Below are positions 46,255-54,987 of a DNA stretch of 64,000 bases, one piece after another (positions within the stretch are counted from its first letter, which is position 1; every line of letters starts with the position of its first letter). The position numbers and the translations under genes were made by a program. The stretch lies in the NCBI GenBank assembly GCA_947179485.1, contig OX359245.1:73147067-73211066 (forward strand), given 5' to 3'. The notes below the pieces were generated by a model, which was not told the DNA's origin, did not search any database, and saw only the letters and a list, made by a program, of their open reading frames with translations. Source of the DNA: Allacma fusca. Lineage: Eukaryota > Arthropoda > Collembola > Symphypleona > Sminthuridae.

Positions 46255-46827
46255 TTTCACTGTGTGAAAAAACCTTTTGTGTAACTGTTCTTTATCCCTG
46301 AGTAGTCTCAAGTATTTGAGTTCTCTGTGGGTGTTGAGGTTATAATGAGTACTCTGTTTCAAGAGTCTCGTATTTATATCAATTAATTGTTTGTGTTTTC
46401 ATCTTCCGATTGCGAAAGAGAATTCTTTTCCTAATTCCGATGTTGTAATCCGTATGTCCCACTTCCGGTGACATAATCTTTTATTAGTATTTCTATCCTA
46501 TGAACTCTATGAAATGTGTTAGTAAGTAAAATATTTTTGTTTTGTTTTCTATTTTGTATTTATTTTTATTTGTTTTTCTTTTCTAACTATTCTGTTATGG
46601 TGATCATTATGTAACATCCGCCGTAATCCCGATGGTTGATGCTGCATAAGATCTTAAAAATGTTTTATCGTAGATCCTTTCTTGCGAAATAATCTACACT
46701 TTACATTCCCTTCGGGAATTTCTTCCGTCATCAGGTAATTTTGGCTTCTGCTTTTCCCCGCTAGTTCTCTTTCTCTTTATACCATGACCTGGATGGTGTG
46801 GTCAGGTTATTATCCTCTGTGACGTTT
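46255..46827 (-). other. spacer between accessory ORFs of the LTR element
   Basis: About 570 bp between two ORFs of the element. The downstream ORF's frame is open to 46362 without an ATG. No motif stands out; a splice acceptor for the small membrane protein would be expected in this area. Confidence 0.35.
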
Positions 46828-49614
46828 TTAATCGTCTTCCTCGGACGGCCCTCTGAGGGTGCCTGTCTCCTCCTCTCCTTCCGCTAGTGTTCGGAATGAT
46901 ATGACTGCGAATCTATTCTCGGATAAAATCTCCGGGTCCCATCTTGCACGTGATGATCTTTCCCATAACTGATCCATTAGCCTTCTGTGCTCTACAGGGT
47001 TTGTTATGGAAAGGTAGCTGGTTCTCTGTTGCGTCACTGGGTCTCTCCTGAGTTCTTCCTGTAAAAAATCATGTCCGAGGTCTCGGAAAACTATTTCAAT
47101 TCCTGTTCGACCTCTGAGGGTTCGTATGAGATTTATTAGATCAGGTTCATCTGGTCTTCCATCAATGACAACTGATCGCCATTGTGCTGTTTGGAATCGG
47201 TCTATCGCGCTTGGTACCATGTGTATTGGTGTTATTCCTGGTCGTCTCTCATTTCTTGGAGATAATTGATATGGTTTGTAACTTGGTCCGTCTCCACGGT
47301 TACTGATTTGCTCCCGAATCCTGTGAAAGTGTTCTCTTTGCCAGATTCGTATCGTGACAAGTTCGTTCAGGTCTCTGAAAGAACCTGTTTTCCGGGGTTG
47401 TCTTAGAGTGGCTACTCCTCCTTTTAGTTTTCTAGCGTATAGGGTAGTTGGCTTTTGGCCTTCTCCCGCTAGTTTCATTGCGAATATCCAGTCTTCCCAT
47501 TGTCCTAGTTCTTCCTCTATATCGTCAATTGGATTGGGTTGACTTCCGCTGCTCTGGTTTATTGCTCCGAATTGTCGCCACTCCTGAATTGCCGCGTCCT
47601 GATGATAAAGATTTATGATCCTTTCGGTCATACTCGCAAATTCTTGAAAACTTAGCATGTGTATTGGTATACTCGCTAGTTGCTGTAAAGCTTTCTCTCC
47701 ACGTCCGGTGATGGCGTCTCCTCTGAGTAGGAAACTATTTATCCATATTTCCTGCTCTCGCCAGGTTGGTTGAATTCCTATGTCGAACCACATCTGAGTA
47801 ATCAATCTGCGTAGCTCGGTTCCCGTGAGCCCTTGCATTACTCCCAGATGTTCCCGACATGTTAGATATGTTGGTACTTGGTGATTATCAATACCTCTCT
47901 GACCATTGAACAATGTTGTCCAAAGTCTCGGTATCATTTCCCCTGGTGAGATGTTCATGTCTCCTGCCATCGTTTCCAGACGGGTGTTTTCCATTGGTAC
48001 GTTTCTTCGACTTTGCCCGTATAGGATGAGCAGGTCTCGCTCCCTTGGGTCTAGTCTGCGATAATCTGTGGGATGGTCCATTGCATCATACAGCAATGCC
48101 CTTCTTTCCCGGATTAACTCTCCGTGATTGTTGTAGTCTATTCCTGCCTGGTGTTCGGCGTATTCTATATTTGATTCATGAGCGTCTGTTCTGGGCTCGC
48201 TTAAGGTGCTAAGCGCCCTTTGTAACTGCTCGAGTCGTAGTTGAGGTGGTTGAGTAGGTTGTTGGTGGATGTTAAGTCTCTCGATAAATGTCTTCCTGTA
48301 CATTCTGTTGAGCCATCTCACTAAATTTTGTTCTGGACTGTTGGTTGAACGATGTGAGATATTATACGTTGGAAATCTCTCTGGGTCGATGGTGGATTTC
48401 TGATAACAATGAGGACACATGGTGGATCTTTCCCTGGTGTCCATGTTGTTGCTGAAGTAGTTGGTCCTCCTGGAGTACTGTGCTTCTATCTGGCTATGGC
48501 GTTCGTCTCCAGATATATCTTCCAGTACTTGATCCAGAAATCTAGGCGGTGAGTGGTCCAATGGGTCATTGGCCCTTTCCACCATATTTCTCACTTGAAG
48601 TCGTACCGGATCCAGTTGGCTGTATAACTGTGTCTCGTTCGGGTTGGTAAAGATGACTATTTCCGCATCTTCTTCTTCCCAACTTGGTGCTACCATCCAT
48701 CCACGGACTCCTATGTAAAATGATACGTGAGCTAAATCAACGAATCTTACGTCAGGTGAGTCGGGTTGTGTCAGTGGATCTTCCGGTGCTGCAGTTGGTG
48801 GGTTTTCCTGGCGTTCTTCCTTAAACTCCACCTTTCGTTGACGTTGTCTAGCTCGTCTGGACTTCAGTCTGTCTTCTATGGGTTGTATAGGTTGTCCCGC
48901 TATCGTGGATGGTCCTGGTGATGGTGACCTTGATCCTCGTCTGTCCCTAGTATCGTTGAATATTACAGTCCTAATGGGTGAGTATACTCTAACCCTGGGT
49001 CGTTCAATTTCTGGCTCTGGACCTCGTTGTCGTCCTCTATACCGGAATGTACAGTTTGGAGCATTGTCTCTTCCGTACAATCTGTCCAACTCTGGTCTGC
49101 TCCTTCGGATGTATTGTACAGGTATATCCTTTTGTCTTTGCCAAGCTTCATGTGCTGCTAACTTGGTCTTTGGTCTTACGGGTGGCTTGTGGCCGTGTTT
49201 GAGTGGGCAGTATTCACATCTGGTCTTCACCCACTTGCTGTTTGTCTCGTTGTCTGATGAACTATCTACCTGGTGTTCTGATGGTGGCTTTTCCTCGTCG
49301 TCCAAGACTTCTTCCTTAATTACTTTTGATGATGTCCCGGCTCCTTCTTCTCGAGCCTCTACAGCTTGTTCCGTTGGCACAGCCGGTTCCTCTTCTGAGG
49401 TCAAAACCGGTCCTTCTGCTCCCTCTGTCCTTCGTGGATGACTTCTTCCCGGGTCTCCTTTCCGTATAGGGTCTTGGTTCCCTCCGAAGTCCATTCCAAC
49501 GGACGTGCCAATATAGATTACCATTCGGAGGGTAAATCGTACAAGCTGCTGAATAATTCCTATTGGTCTTCCTGACGATGAGTGAGCCTCCTCTTCCTCA
49601 ATCCGTGCCAGCAT
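46828..49614 (-). CDS. accessory ORF of the LTR element, 928 residues, function unknown
   Basis: Starts at ATG 49614. The same frame is open back to a single TAA at 49780-49782, which is the stop of the preceding 1204-codon ORF. Residues 1-140 are acidic and disordered. Two possible metal-binding clusters occur: CEYCPLKHGH (about 133) and CPHCYQKS (about 395). The middle is rich in Arg/Glu, and a long alpha-helical-looking region follows from about 430 to 900 with conserved-looking aromatics (WREQEIWINSFLL, EWRQFGAINQ, RFQTAQWRSVV). I recognise no known family. The helical region followed by small Cys clusters could suggest a capsid-like or RNA-binding role, but this is speculation. The ORF is intact over 2.8 kb, which suggests selection. 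Confidence 0.6.
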   Translation of the reverse strand: MLARIEEEEAHSSSGRPIGIIQQLVRFTLRMVIYIGTSVGMDFGGNQDPIRKGDPGRSHPRRTEGAEGPVLTSEEEPAVPTEQAVEAREEGAGTSSKVIKEEVLDDEEKPPSEHQVDSSSDNETNSKWVKTRCEYCPLKHGHKPPVRPKTKLAAHEAWQRQKDIPVQYIRRSRPELDRLYGRDNAPNCTFRYRGRQRGPEPEIERPRVRVYSPIRTVIFNDTRDRRGSRSPSPGPSTIAGQPIQPIEDRLKSRRARQRQRKVEFKEERQENPPTAAPEDPLTQPDSPDVRFVDLAHVSFYIGVRGWMVAPSWEEEDAEIVIFTNPNETQLYSQLDPVRLQVRNMVERANDPLDHSPPRFLDQVLEDISGDERHSQIEAQYSRRTNYFSNNMDTRERSTMCPHCYQKSTIDPERFPTYNISHRSTNSPEQNLVRWLNRMYRKTFIERLNIHQQPTQPPQLRLEQLQRALSTLSEPRTDAHESNIEYAEHQAGIDYNNHGELIRERRALLYDAMDHPTDYRRLDPRERDLLILYGQSRRNVPMENTRLETMAGDMNISPGEMIPRLWTTLFNGQRGIDNHQVPTYLTCREHLGVMQGLTGTELRRLITQMWFDIGIQPTWREQEIWINSFLLRGDAITGRGEKALQQLASIPIHMLSFQEFASMTERIINLYHQDAAIQEWRQFGAINQSSGSQPNPIDDIEEELGQWEDWIFAMKLAGEGQKPTTLYARKLKGGVATLRQPRKTGSFRDLNELVTIRIWQREHFHRIREQISNRGDGPSYKPYQLSPRNERRPGITPIHMVPSAIDRFQTAQWRSVVIDGRPDEPDLINLIRTLRGRTGIEIVFRDLGHDFLQEELRRDPVTQQRTSYLSITNPVEHRRLMDQLWERSSRARWDPEILSENRFAVISFRTLAEGEEETGTLRGPSEEDD

Positions 49615-49779
49615 AAGCTGTAGCTGTTGTTTTAAGAATTGTCTGCTATAACTGACGGGTGACCATGCGTTGGTCGGTCCTACGAATGCCTCTCGTCTCT
49701 GCCGTTGTCTGGCTGCTCGTTCCGACGTTCGCTGGAAGAGTGGGTGGGTTTGTGAGACGTTGGCGTGTGCCGTTGTCTC

Positions 49780-52700
49780 TTATCCCTTAAGTTCTTCCTC
49801 TTCAAGATGGTCAACGCCGTTGTATATGTGTGGTATGAGCAAAACTATCGTCCAGTTTGCTTCTGTGATTGTCGTTGCTAGTGCGAAGTGTACAACTTCA
49901 CCTATTGCAATTTCCTCAGTGGGGTGAACATAGTCTTCTTCTTTCGTAATAATGTGAGGGTTGTCTTGCATCTGGCGTTGTAGGTTATTTATCTGGTCTT
50001 TTGCCAAGATACTTCGCCTGGTGCGTGTATGTGTGTTTTTAAGTCCCAGAATTTGGATGACTTTATTGATGAATTTCCCGTACTGTGTCTCGTACTCCTT
50101 CCAAATTTCATATTTGGTTTGTAGTGGTAACGGGATTGGTTTTGTTAGTAAGTCCATTGCGACTGATTGTAAAGTTTTAGTTGTTAGATGGTAACCGTCA
50201 CGTATTGCTTGTGACATTAACCAAATAGCTTGCGGTAATTTCCGTTGGTCTCGAATCTTTTGTCGTCGTTCCTCTTCCTCCGAAGTGGGTTCAGGAGCAT
50301 GTCGTCGCTCTCTCCCGTTTTCGGATTCTTCCGCGTCCACTTCTTTGCCTAAAGCTTGGTTCCATACTTTGGCTACAGAAGTTTCGTTGAGGTAATGAGC
50401 ATTCCTTTGGATATCACCTGGTAATGCTATTAAGTTCGGGGATATTTCTGTTGCTGTTGGATCTTCCTTAAGAAAATCTTCTAACTCTTTTTCCTCACTG
50501 GCATTGACGGGCATTATCATCCAGATAGGTCGTTGGTCTGGTAGTTGGGACTCAATGAGTACCCAGTCCTGTGGTATTTTGACTGTTTTTAGTGGTTTGT
50601 TCCATCTCCTGACTGCGTCTAGGATTGAGCTGGTATAGACTCCTACTATGACCATTCCCGTGGTACACATGCCTACGGCTCCTGCTACTCCTCGTACTAC
50701 TCCATTCTGCCAGAGTCGGTGCGCTGTGGCTGAACCGAAGCCTTGGTACCGTACGGCTGAGTTTCCGACCGGTGGGCATTCCCGTTGGCCGTAGGGGTCA
50801 TAGTGTCCAATTTCCTCCGAGTCTTCCTTATTCTCAAAGTCTGGGCCGACATGGCCAACGCCTCTTGGACTGGTTGGGTTCTCGGTTTCCAATCGGGTCC
50901 ACCACTGGTAATGTGATACCCGGGTTGTTGGATATGGTCCGTAGTGTCCCGTCAATTCCTTTCTCAAATTGGATTGTCCTACAGCGGATGTAATTAAACC
51001 GAACATTAATAAAAATGATAACCAACTGTTACCAAGGTAAGGTATGGGTCCTCCTCGTCTTCCTCCTCCTCCACGTCCCATATCCGGTGTGTGAGGTGGC
51101 GTTTGAATTGAAGAGGTTGGTTGTCGTGGTTCCTCGTCTTCACTGAGGATGACGGTTCCGTCCTGGGGTGAGTTGGCAAAATCAGCCAATGAAAGCTGGT
51201 GGTGATTAACAATTTCTGTTGTATCCGAAGTTATTGATGACTCTCGATCTTTGGGTCTTCTCTTTGATCTGATCACCTCGAAATCCTCTGAGCTACTGCT
51301 CTGGTCGTTGTGTTGCTCGGCTATAGATAGCTCAGATGTTGCAACTTCGACGTTTTGTCCTGGTGAGGGTGGCATTTCCGTTGCCATTCCTGTTGGGCTT
51401 GCAGTTTCTGGACCATTTCGTTTTTCCTGAGCGAGCAAACGCTCTAGCTCTCCGGATGTAGCTGTTGACGTTGGAATGTTCGTTGGTTCAAAGTGTGCTG
51501 GAGGCAATTCCCTGGTCTGAAGGTCTATCTTTGACTCAGCACATACCAAGTGAAAGTCGTTATCATTTCTCCACTTTATCCATTCCTGGCGGTGGCGTAC
51601 TAATTCCTTCATTAATCCTTCCTTTTGCTTTTTCGCGCTGTCTGCATTGACGTTTTGTCTGGCAAGGTTGCGGATGATTTCCCCGAGATCTTTTATTCGG
51701 TTTACCATCTCCTCATGCTTCCCTGCCTTCCTGGAGTCCTCTCCAATTTTTACGATGTTCGACTGCCATTTCGCCGGTGGTTGGGCTGGTACTGTGCTCT
51801 GTCCGAATAGCTCTAAGATGGTCATCTGAGCTTCCTTCTTGACCTTCTTCTCCTTCTTTGCACGTTTCTTTGCATGATGTTCACATTCCTGTTGTATCAC
51901 TGGTCCACTGTCGGTTGCAATTACTTGTCGTACCCTTTTACATCCTTTCCTACTACAGGTTTGGATAGGTACTGTCTCTTCCTCTTCTGAATCTGAAGAA
52001 GATTCATTAGCGGTATCTCTGTCCGCTGTTGTAGCTCTGTCCGTAGCAATTTCCTCGCTCCATAATGTCACAGCTACTGATGGTGGAGTCACTACAGGTA
52101 CTTCCACTGGTCTTTCTCTTTGAGCGATGCAAACTGCACGCTGTGGTTTAGGTGGTTCACTATTAACCGGTATTGTTGGCGGTGGCATCTTTGTGACCGC
52201 GGTATAGCTTAAGGCTGGAGCTGCTATGGGTACTGTCAGTATTGACTCCCTCTCCATTCGGTCCTTGTAATCTCTCGCTGCTGGCGATAGAAATGGCGAA
52301 GGTGGTGGGGTTGACTCTCTCCTGCTCCTTGACCGCGCTGGACTGTCATAGCGGCTCCTTGACCTGTCGTCCTCCCGTCGCTTCTTCCTCTCTGATGACG
52401 ACTCTGTCTCCCGCTTCCTGGTCCTGCTGTCTTTAGAGCTGTGTCTTTCCCTTGAACTTTCTCTTGAGCTCCTGTGTTGCCTGCCCGAACTTTCTCCATT
52501 GGTGATGGCCCGCCCGCGGCCTCTCCCGGCTGGTACCATATGTGCCGAGTAGGCTGCGAATCTCGGAGGCTCCCTTCGTCGGTCCTCCAAGTTCCCTCGT
52601 CTCAGATCGGGTCCATAGTTGTCGTCAATACGTCTACCGATTCTATGGGCTACGTCCTCGACCTGTTCCTCTTGTTGCGGTAACCATTCACTGATTTCGG

Positions 52701-53394
52701 GGATGTTGACTCGGGTTACTCCACAAATAGGGTCGGCTCCCATCACTTTCCGAGATGAGCTTCGACTTGTCTTGCCTCGTTCATATTGAAGGCCTGGAGT
52801 AAATGCCCATGGATCATGGTCATAATCTCCCCTTGGATTCTTTTGTCCGGGCACGTCCTTTTCTTGCCTATAATTTTGGACTAGCCATGGATCATCTGGC
52901 TGTCTATTACGTGTTCTACAGATAGGGATCTGTCGTCGTATGGGAGTGGGATTAAATTCTTGTCCTTTAAAAAGGTAAACAAGATCATCTGGCGCTCGCT
53001 CGCCTCTATCTACTTCCAGTTGTTGTTCCGGAAAATTTATTGACCCGCAAAAGTGCGGTTCTCGTCGTAGTATACTATAATCTATAGTTAACTCTCGAGG
53101 TTTTCTGAGAGCTCCAATTAGTACTGAATGGGTTACGATCTCTCGCCCATCTCGTCCTTGGACGATGATCCTATGGGGTAACTTCCCGTCTACTCTAAGA
53201 ACAACTTCCAGTCGTCCCGTATCTGAGTTTGGTAAAATTTTTGCTTGTGGTATTTCCACTTCAGTTTGACTCACGTATTGGGTCCAATAACGTGGTCGAT
53301 CGTCGTCGTCCCTGTCGACGGCGGGTAGGGCGTCTTGGCGTGGAGTCTCGTTGGTTCGAGACCCGGATGCACGTGACCCTCTGTTCTCTGACAT
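49780..53394 (-). CDS. accessory ORF of the LTR element, 1204 residues: RS-rich N-terminal half, membrane-like C-terminal part
   Basis: ATG 53394. Residues about 290-370 are an RS/RE-rich domain (RSRYDSPARSRSRRES) as in splicing regulators. Near 500 is a Cys/His cluster (CSRKGCKR, then CEHHAKK) followed by a Lys-rich nuclear-localisation-like stretch. Around 790 there is an internal hydrophobic segment (SWLSFLLMFGLITSAVGQ) that looks like a signal peptide, and near 890 a second (VAGAVGMCTTGMVIVGVYT). The rest has potential N-glycosylation sites and RTRRS, a furin-type site, near residue 1115 before a short helical stretch. The C-terminal part is thus envelope-like in outline, while the N-terminal half looks nuclear. 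Splicing could separate the two. It ends in a TAA, after which the frame continues into the next ORF. Confidence 0.6.
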   Translation of the reverse strand: MSENRGSRASGSRTNETPRQDALPAVDRDDDDRPRYWTQYVSQTEVEIPQAKILPNSDTGRLEVVLRVDGKLPHRIIVQGRDGREIVTHSVLIGALRKPRELTIDYSILRREPHFCGSINFPEQQLEVDRGERAPDDLVYLFKGQEFNPTPIRRQIPICRTRNRQPDDPWLVQNYRQEKDVPGQKNPRGDYDHDPWAFTPGLQYERGKTSRSSSRKVMGADPICGVTRVNIPEISEWLPQQEEQVEDVAHRIGRRIDDNYGPDLRRGNLEDRRREPPRFAAYSAHMVPAGRGRGRAITNGESSGRQHRSSRESSRERHSSKDSRTRKRETESSSERKKRREDDRSRSRYDSPARSRSRRESTPPPSPFLSPAARDYKDRMERESILTVPIAAPALSYTAVTKMPPPTIPVNSEPPKPQRAVCIAQRERPVEVPVVTPPSVAVTLWSEEIATDRATTADRDTANESSSDSEEEETVPIQTCSRKGCKRVRQVIATDSGPVIQQECEHHAKKRAKKEKKVKKEAQMTILELFGQSTVPAQPPAKWQSNIVKIGEDSRKAGKHEEMVNRIKDLGEIIRNLARQNVNADSAKKQKEGLMKELVRHRQEWIKWRNDNDFHLVCAESKIDLQTRELPPAHFEPTNIPTSTATSGELERLLAQEKRNGPETASPTGMATEMPPSPGQNVEVATSELSIAEQHNDQSSSSEDFEVIRSKRRPKDRESSITSDTTEIVNHHQLSLADFANSPQDGTVILSEDEEPRQPTSSIQTPPHTPDMGRGGGGRRGGPIPYLGNSWLSFLLMFGLITSAVGQSNLRKELTGHYGPYPTTRVSHYQWWTRLETENPTSPRGVGHVGPDFENKEDSEEIGHYDPYGQRECPPVGNSAVRYQGFGSATAHRLWQNGVVRGVAGAVGMCTTGMVIVGVYTSSILDAVRRWNKPLKTVKIPQDWVLIESQLPDQRPIWMIMPVNASEEKELEDFLKEDPTATEISPNLIALPGDIQRNAHYLNETSVAKVWNQALGKEVDAEESENGRERRHAPEPTSEEEERRQKIRDQRKLPQAIWLMSQAIRDGYHLTTKTLQSVAMDLLTKPIPLPLQTKYEIWKEYETQYGKFINKVIQILGLKNTHTRTRRSILAKDQINNLQRQMQDNPHIITKEEDYVHPTEEIAIGEVVHFALATTITEANWTIVLLIPHIYNGVDHLEEEELKG

Positions 53395-53587
53395 CTGGCT
53401 GAAGATAGAATACCTTACAGTAATCTGTTTTAATGATTGTGTACGTACCTACGTATCGGACTCTCCTTCGACCTTGTCGTATAAGATAACTAATGAGATT
53501 TATACGGTCTCCAATCTTGAGATCAATCTCGCTTTGACCAAAACTAACACAGTTTGGTATTGTTGTTAAGTATCTGGTGGTGCTCAT
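53261..53587 (-). CDS. small basic SH3-like ORF of the LTR element
   Basis: 108 residues from ATG 53587, whose ATGA overlaps the stop of the preceding coiled-coil ORF. IDLKIGDRINLISYLI and VRYVGTYTIIKTDYCKVFY are reminiscent of the small beta-barrel at the C-terminus of retroelement integrases. The tail is very Arg-rich (RRPTRRRQGRRR). A nucleic-acid-binding role is a reasonable inference. Its end overlaps the start of the 1204-codon ORF by 134 bases in another frame. Confidence 0.5.
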   Translation of the reverse strand: MSTTRYLTTIPNCVSFGQSEIDLKIGDRINLISYLIRQGRRRVRYVGTYTIIKTDYCKVFYLQPDVREQRVTCIRVSNQRDSTPRRPTRRRQGRRRSTTLLDPIRESN

Positions 53588-53847
53588 TCGCTTTCAGACT
53601 GATCCAAATCTTCTCGTCCTCTTTCGGGTACGAGTTGGGTATCGTCTACTTTCTCCGGTTTCTTCAGCGCTTTCTCCTTGAGATGTTTCGCCTGCTTCTG
53701 TAACTCCCGAATTTCCTCCTGAACTTGTTGAAGTTCCTGTTGGATTTGTACTCGTCGGGTTCTGAGGGTCGCTGAATGTTTCTCGGTGATCTGACGTATT
53801 TGTTCTAATTCTTTCAGGCCTTCTGGGATTGTCTTTCGTGAAGACAT
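53584..53847 (-). CDS. coiled-coil mini-ORF 5 of the LTR element
   Basis: 87 residues from ATG 53847, nearly all predicted coiled coil (QQELQQVQEEIRELQKQAKH) with an acidic tail. Its TGA overlaps the ATG of the next ORF as ATGA, the arrangement used for termination-reinitiation. It is in the same frame as the four preceding mini-ORFs and is overlapped by the 439-codon frame. Confidence 0.55.
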   Translation of the reverse strand: MSSRKTIPEGLKELEQIRQITEKHSATLRTRRVQIQQELQQVQEEIRELQKQAKHLKEKALKKPEKVDDTQLVPERGREDLDQSESE

Positions 53848-54913
53848 CCAATGACCTGTCCTCTTCTGTAGAAAATTCTACAGGTGTATTAATGGCTTCT
53901 GTATGCGTATCTACAGAGTCTTGTCCGTTTTCGTCTGCTAAAACCTCCTGGAACTCTTCGTCCTCTTCTGTAGAATTTTCTACAGGGACTTTTCGTTCCG
54001 TGGGTTGGTTGAATTGTTGGCTAGCCTGTTGGCTGCTCGAATTTGATTTTTCAGAGTATTCTTGACTCTCTCGGTTTGTTCTATCTCTCTCTCCACTCGT
54101 GCTATTGCTTCTCGGATCCGACTGCCTTGCGCTTGTAGGCTTTGCAGTGTTTGTCTCTGAGCTTCGCTGGGTGGGCTTGGTGTTGAGTTCCACAAAGGGG
54201 GGCTCTTCCAAGGCCTTTTGCTCATCTGAGTGAAGCAATTGTGTCGAAATATCTGCCTCTACTGAGGGCCAACGCACCTCAACTCGTGAAGTCGCTTCTG
54301 AAGGTCCTTGATTTCCTGTTTCAATTTGTCCAGGTCTCCCTCTCTCTGTCGTAGGCGGTTGATTAATTCTCGGTTCTGATCCCGAATTGTAAGAATCTGT
54401 CTCTCTATACTGACTGCTGTCGTCCACATCAAATTCTGTTGGACTTATCCCTGAACTGCTTAATTTCTTAAGTGTTTTAAAGTCACTTTCGTCAATTAGT
54501 GGTTGAGTTTCTTCCTCACCTTCTGATGTTACACCTGAGCTGTTTTCAGCTGGTTTATTAAATCCGAAATATCTTCTTTGGCTTTCTGAGTTTCCTGGAG
54601 GGTTGCTTTGTGATCTCCCTCGAGTTGTTTCCGTTTGCTCAGTACTTCCTCCTGTTCCGCAATCTGATGTAAAATTCTTTGTTGGAGACGAATTTCGTTC
54701 TCCTTTGCCTTGATTAATTGGGCTTGTAATCCCTGGATGATTAGGATTAATTCTCTCTTTGTATGTGTCATCAGTTACTCTGGTTGCACCTCGTCTTGTG
54801 ATTTCTCCACTTGTGGGCAGAAACTTGACGTTTGAGGTTTTGTCTCTTGAATTAGCAGTTCTAAAGCTGCGATTCTCTGTTTGATGTACTCTTCCTGAGC
54901 TGCGTACTTCCAA
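53594..54913 (-). CDS. 439-codon open frame without Met, overlapping the mini-ORFs
   Basis: An uninterrupted frame, rich in Ser, Thr, Glu, Asn and Pro with no hydrophobic core, that contains no methionine codon. It could be translated only by frameshift or splicing from an upstream ORF (it is the gag frame, +2/-1 relative to pol), or it may be a by-product of coding in the overlapping frame. The C-terminal end is basic (YPTRTRKRTRRFGSV). I call it possible, not proven. Comparing synonymous rates in both frames between element copies would decide. Confidence 0.3.
   Translation of the reverse strand: MEVRSSGRVHQTENRSFRTANSRDKTSNVKFLPTSGEITRRGATRVTDDTYKERINPNHPGITSPINQGKGERNSSPTKNFTSDCGTGGSTEQTETTRGRSQSNPPGNSESQRRYFGFNKPAENSSGVTSEGEEETQPLIDESDFKTLKKLSSSGISPTEFDVDDSSQYRETDSYNSGSEPRINQPPTTERGRPGQIETGNQGPSEATSRVEVRWPSVEADISTQLLHSDEQKALEEPPFVELNTKPTQRSSETNTAKPTSARQSDPRSNSTSGERDRTNRESQEYSEKSNSSSQQASQQFNQPTERKVPVENSTEEDEEFQEVLADENGQDSVDTHTEAINTPVEFSTEEDRSLDVFTKDNPRRPERIRTNTSDHRETFSDPQNPTSTNPTGTSTSSGGNSGVTEAGETSQGESAEETGESRRYPTRTRKRTRRFGSV
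53980..54225 (-). CDS. coiled-coil mini-ORF 4 of the LTR element
   Basis: 81 residues from ATG 54225. After a Pro-rich start it has a charged coiled coil (RIREAIARVEREIEQTERVK). Same frame as its neighbours; 33 bases separate it from the preceding stop. Confidence 0.5.
   Translation of the reverse strand: MSKRPWKSPPLWNSTPSPPSEAQRQTLQSLQAQGSRIREAIARVEREIEQTERVKNTLKNQIRAANRLANNSTNPRNEKSL
54259..54429 (-). CDS. coiled-coil mini-ORF 3 of the LTR element
   Basis: 56 residues from ATG 54429 to TAG at 54259-54261, mostly heptad-like (DQNRELINRLRQREGDLDKL, then KQEIKDLQKRLHELR). Short enough to be missed by length filters. It is in frame with the other four mini-ORFs. Confidence 0.5.
   Translation of the reverse strand: MWTTAVSIERQILTIRDQNRELINRLRQREGDLDKLKQEIKDLQKRLHELRCVGPQ
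54529..54771 (-). CDS. coiled-coil mini-ORF 2 of the LTR element
   Basis: 80 residues from ATG 54771, only three bases after the stop of mini-ORF 1 (TAACTGATG). Long coiled coil (LILIIQGLQAQLIKAKENEI, then QQRILHQIAEQEEVLSKRK). Such a short stop-start spacing fits reinitiation. Confidence 0.55.
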   Translation of the reverse strand: MTHTKRELILIIQGLQAQLIKAKENEIRLQQRILHQIAEQEEVLSKRKQLEGDHKATLQETQKAKEDISDLINQLKTAQV

Positions 54914-54987
54914 ATTTTTATTTGGACTAAATTCCTCTGTTGTTTCAATCCCCTTATCTCGTCCCTGATTTCCTCTAGAGTGTTCAT
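54775..54987 (-). CDS. coiled-coil mini-ORF 1 of the LTR element
   Basis: 70 residues from ATG 54987. The ATG overlaps the pol stop as ATGA. Coiled coil (NTLEEIRDEIRGLKQQRN, then IKQRIAALELLIQE) with a polar tail. The coupling with pol argues that it is a real downstream cistron of the genomic RNA. Confidence 0.55.
   Translation of the reverse strand: MNTLEEIRDEIRGLKQQRNLVQIKIWKYAAQEEYIKQRIAALELLIQETKPQTSSFCPQVEKSQDEVQPE

Noticed and set aside
48878-49441. Plus-strand frame of 187 codons
   Set aside because: Antisense of the 928-codon ORF of the retroelement; no motif of its own.
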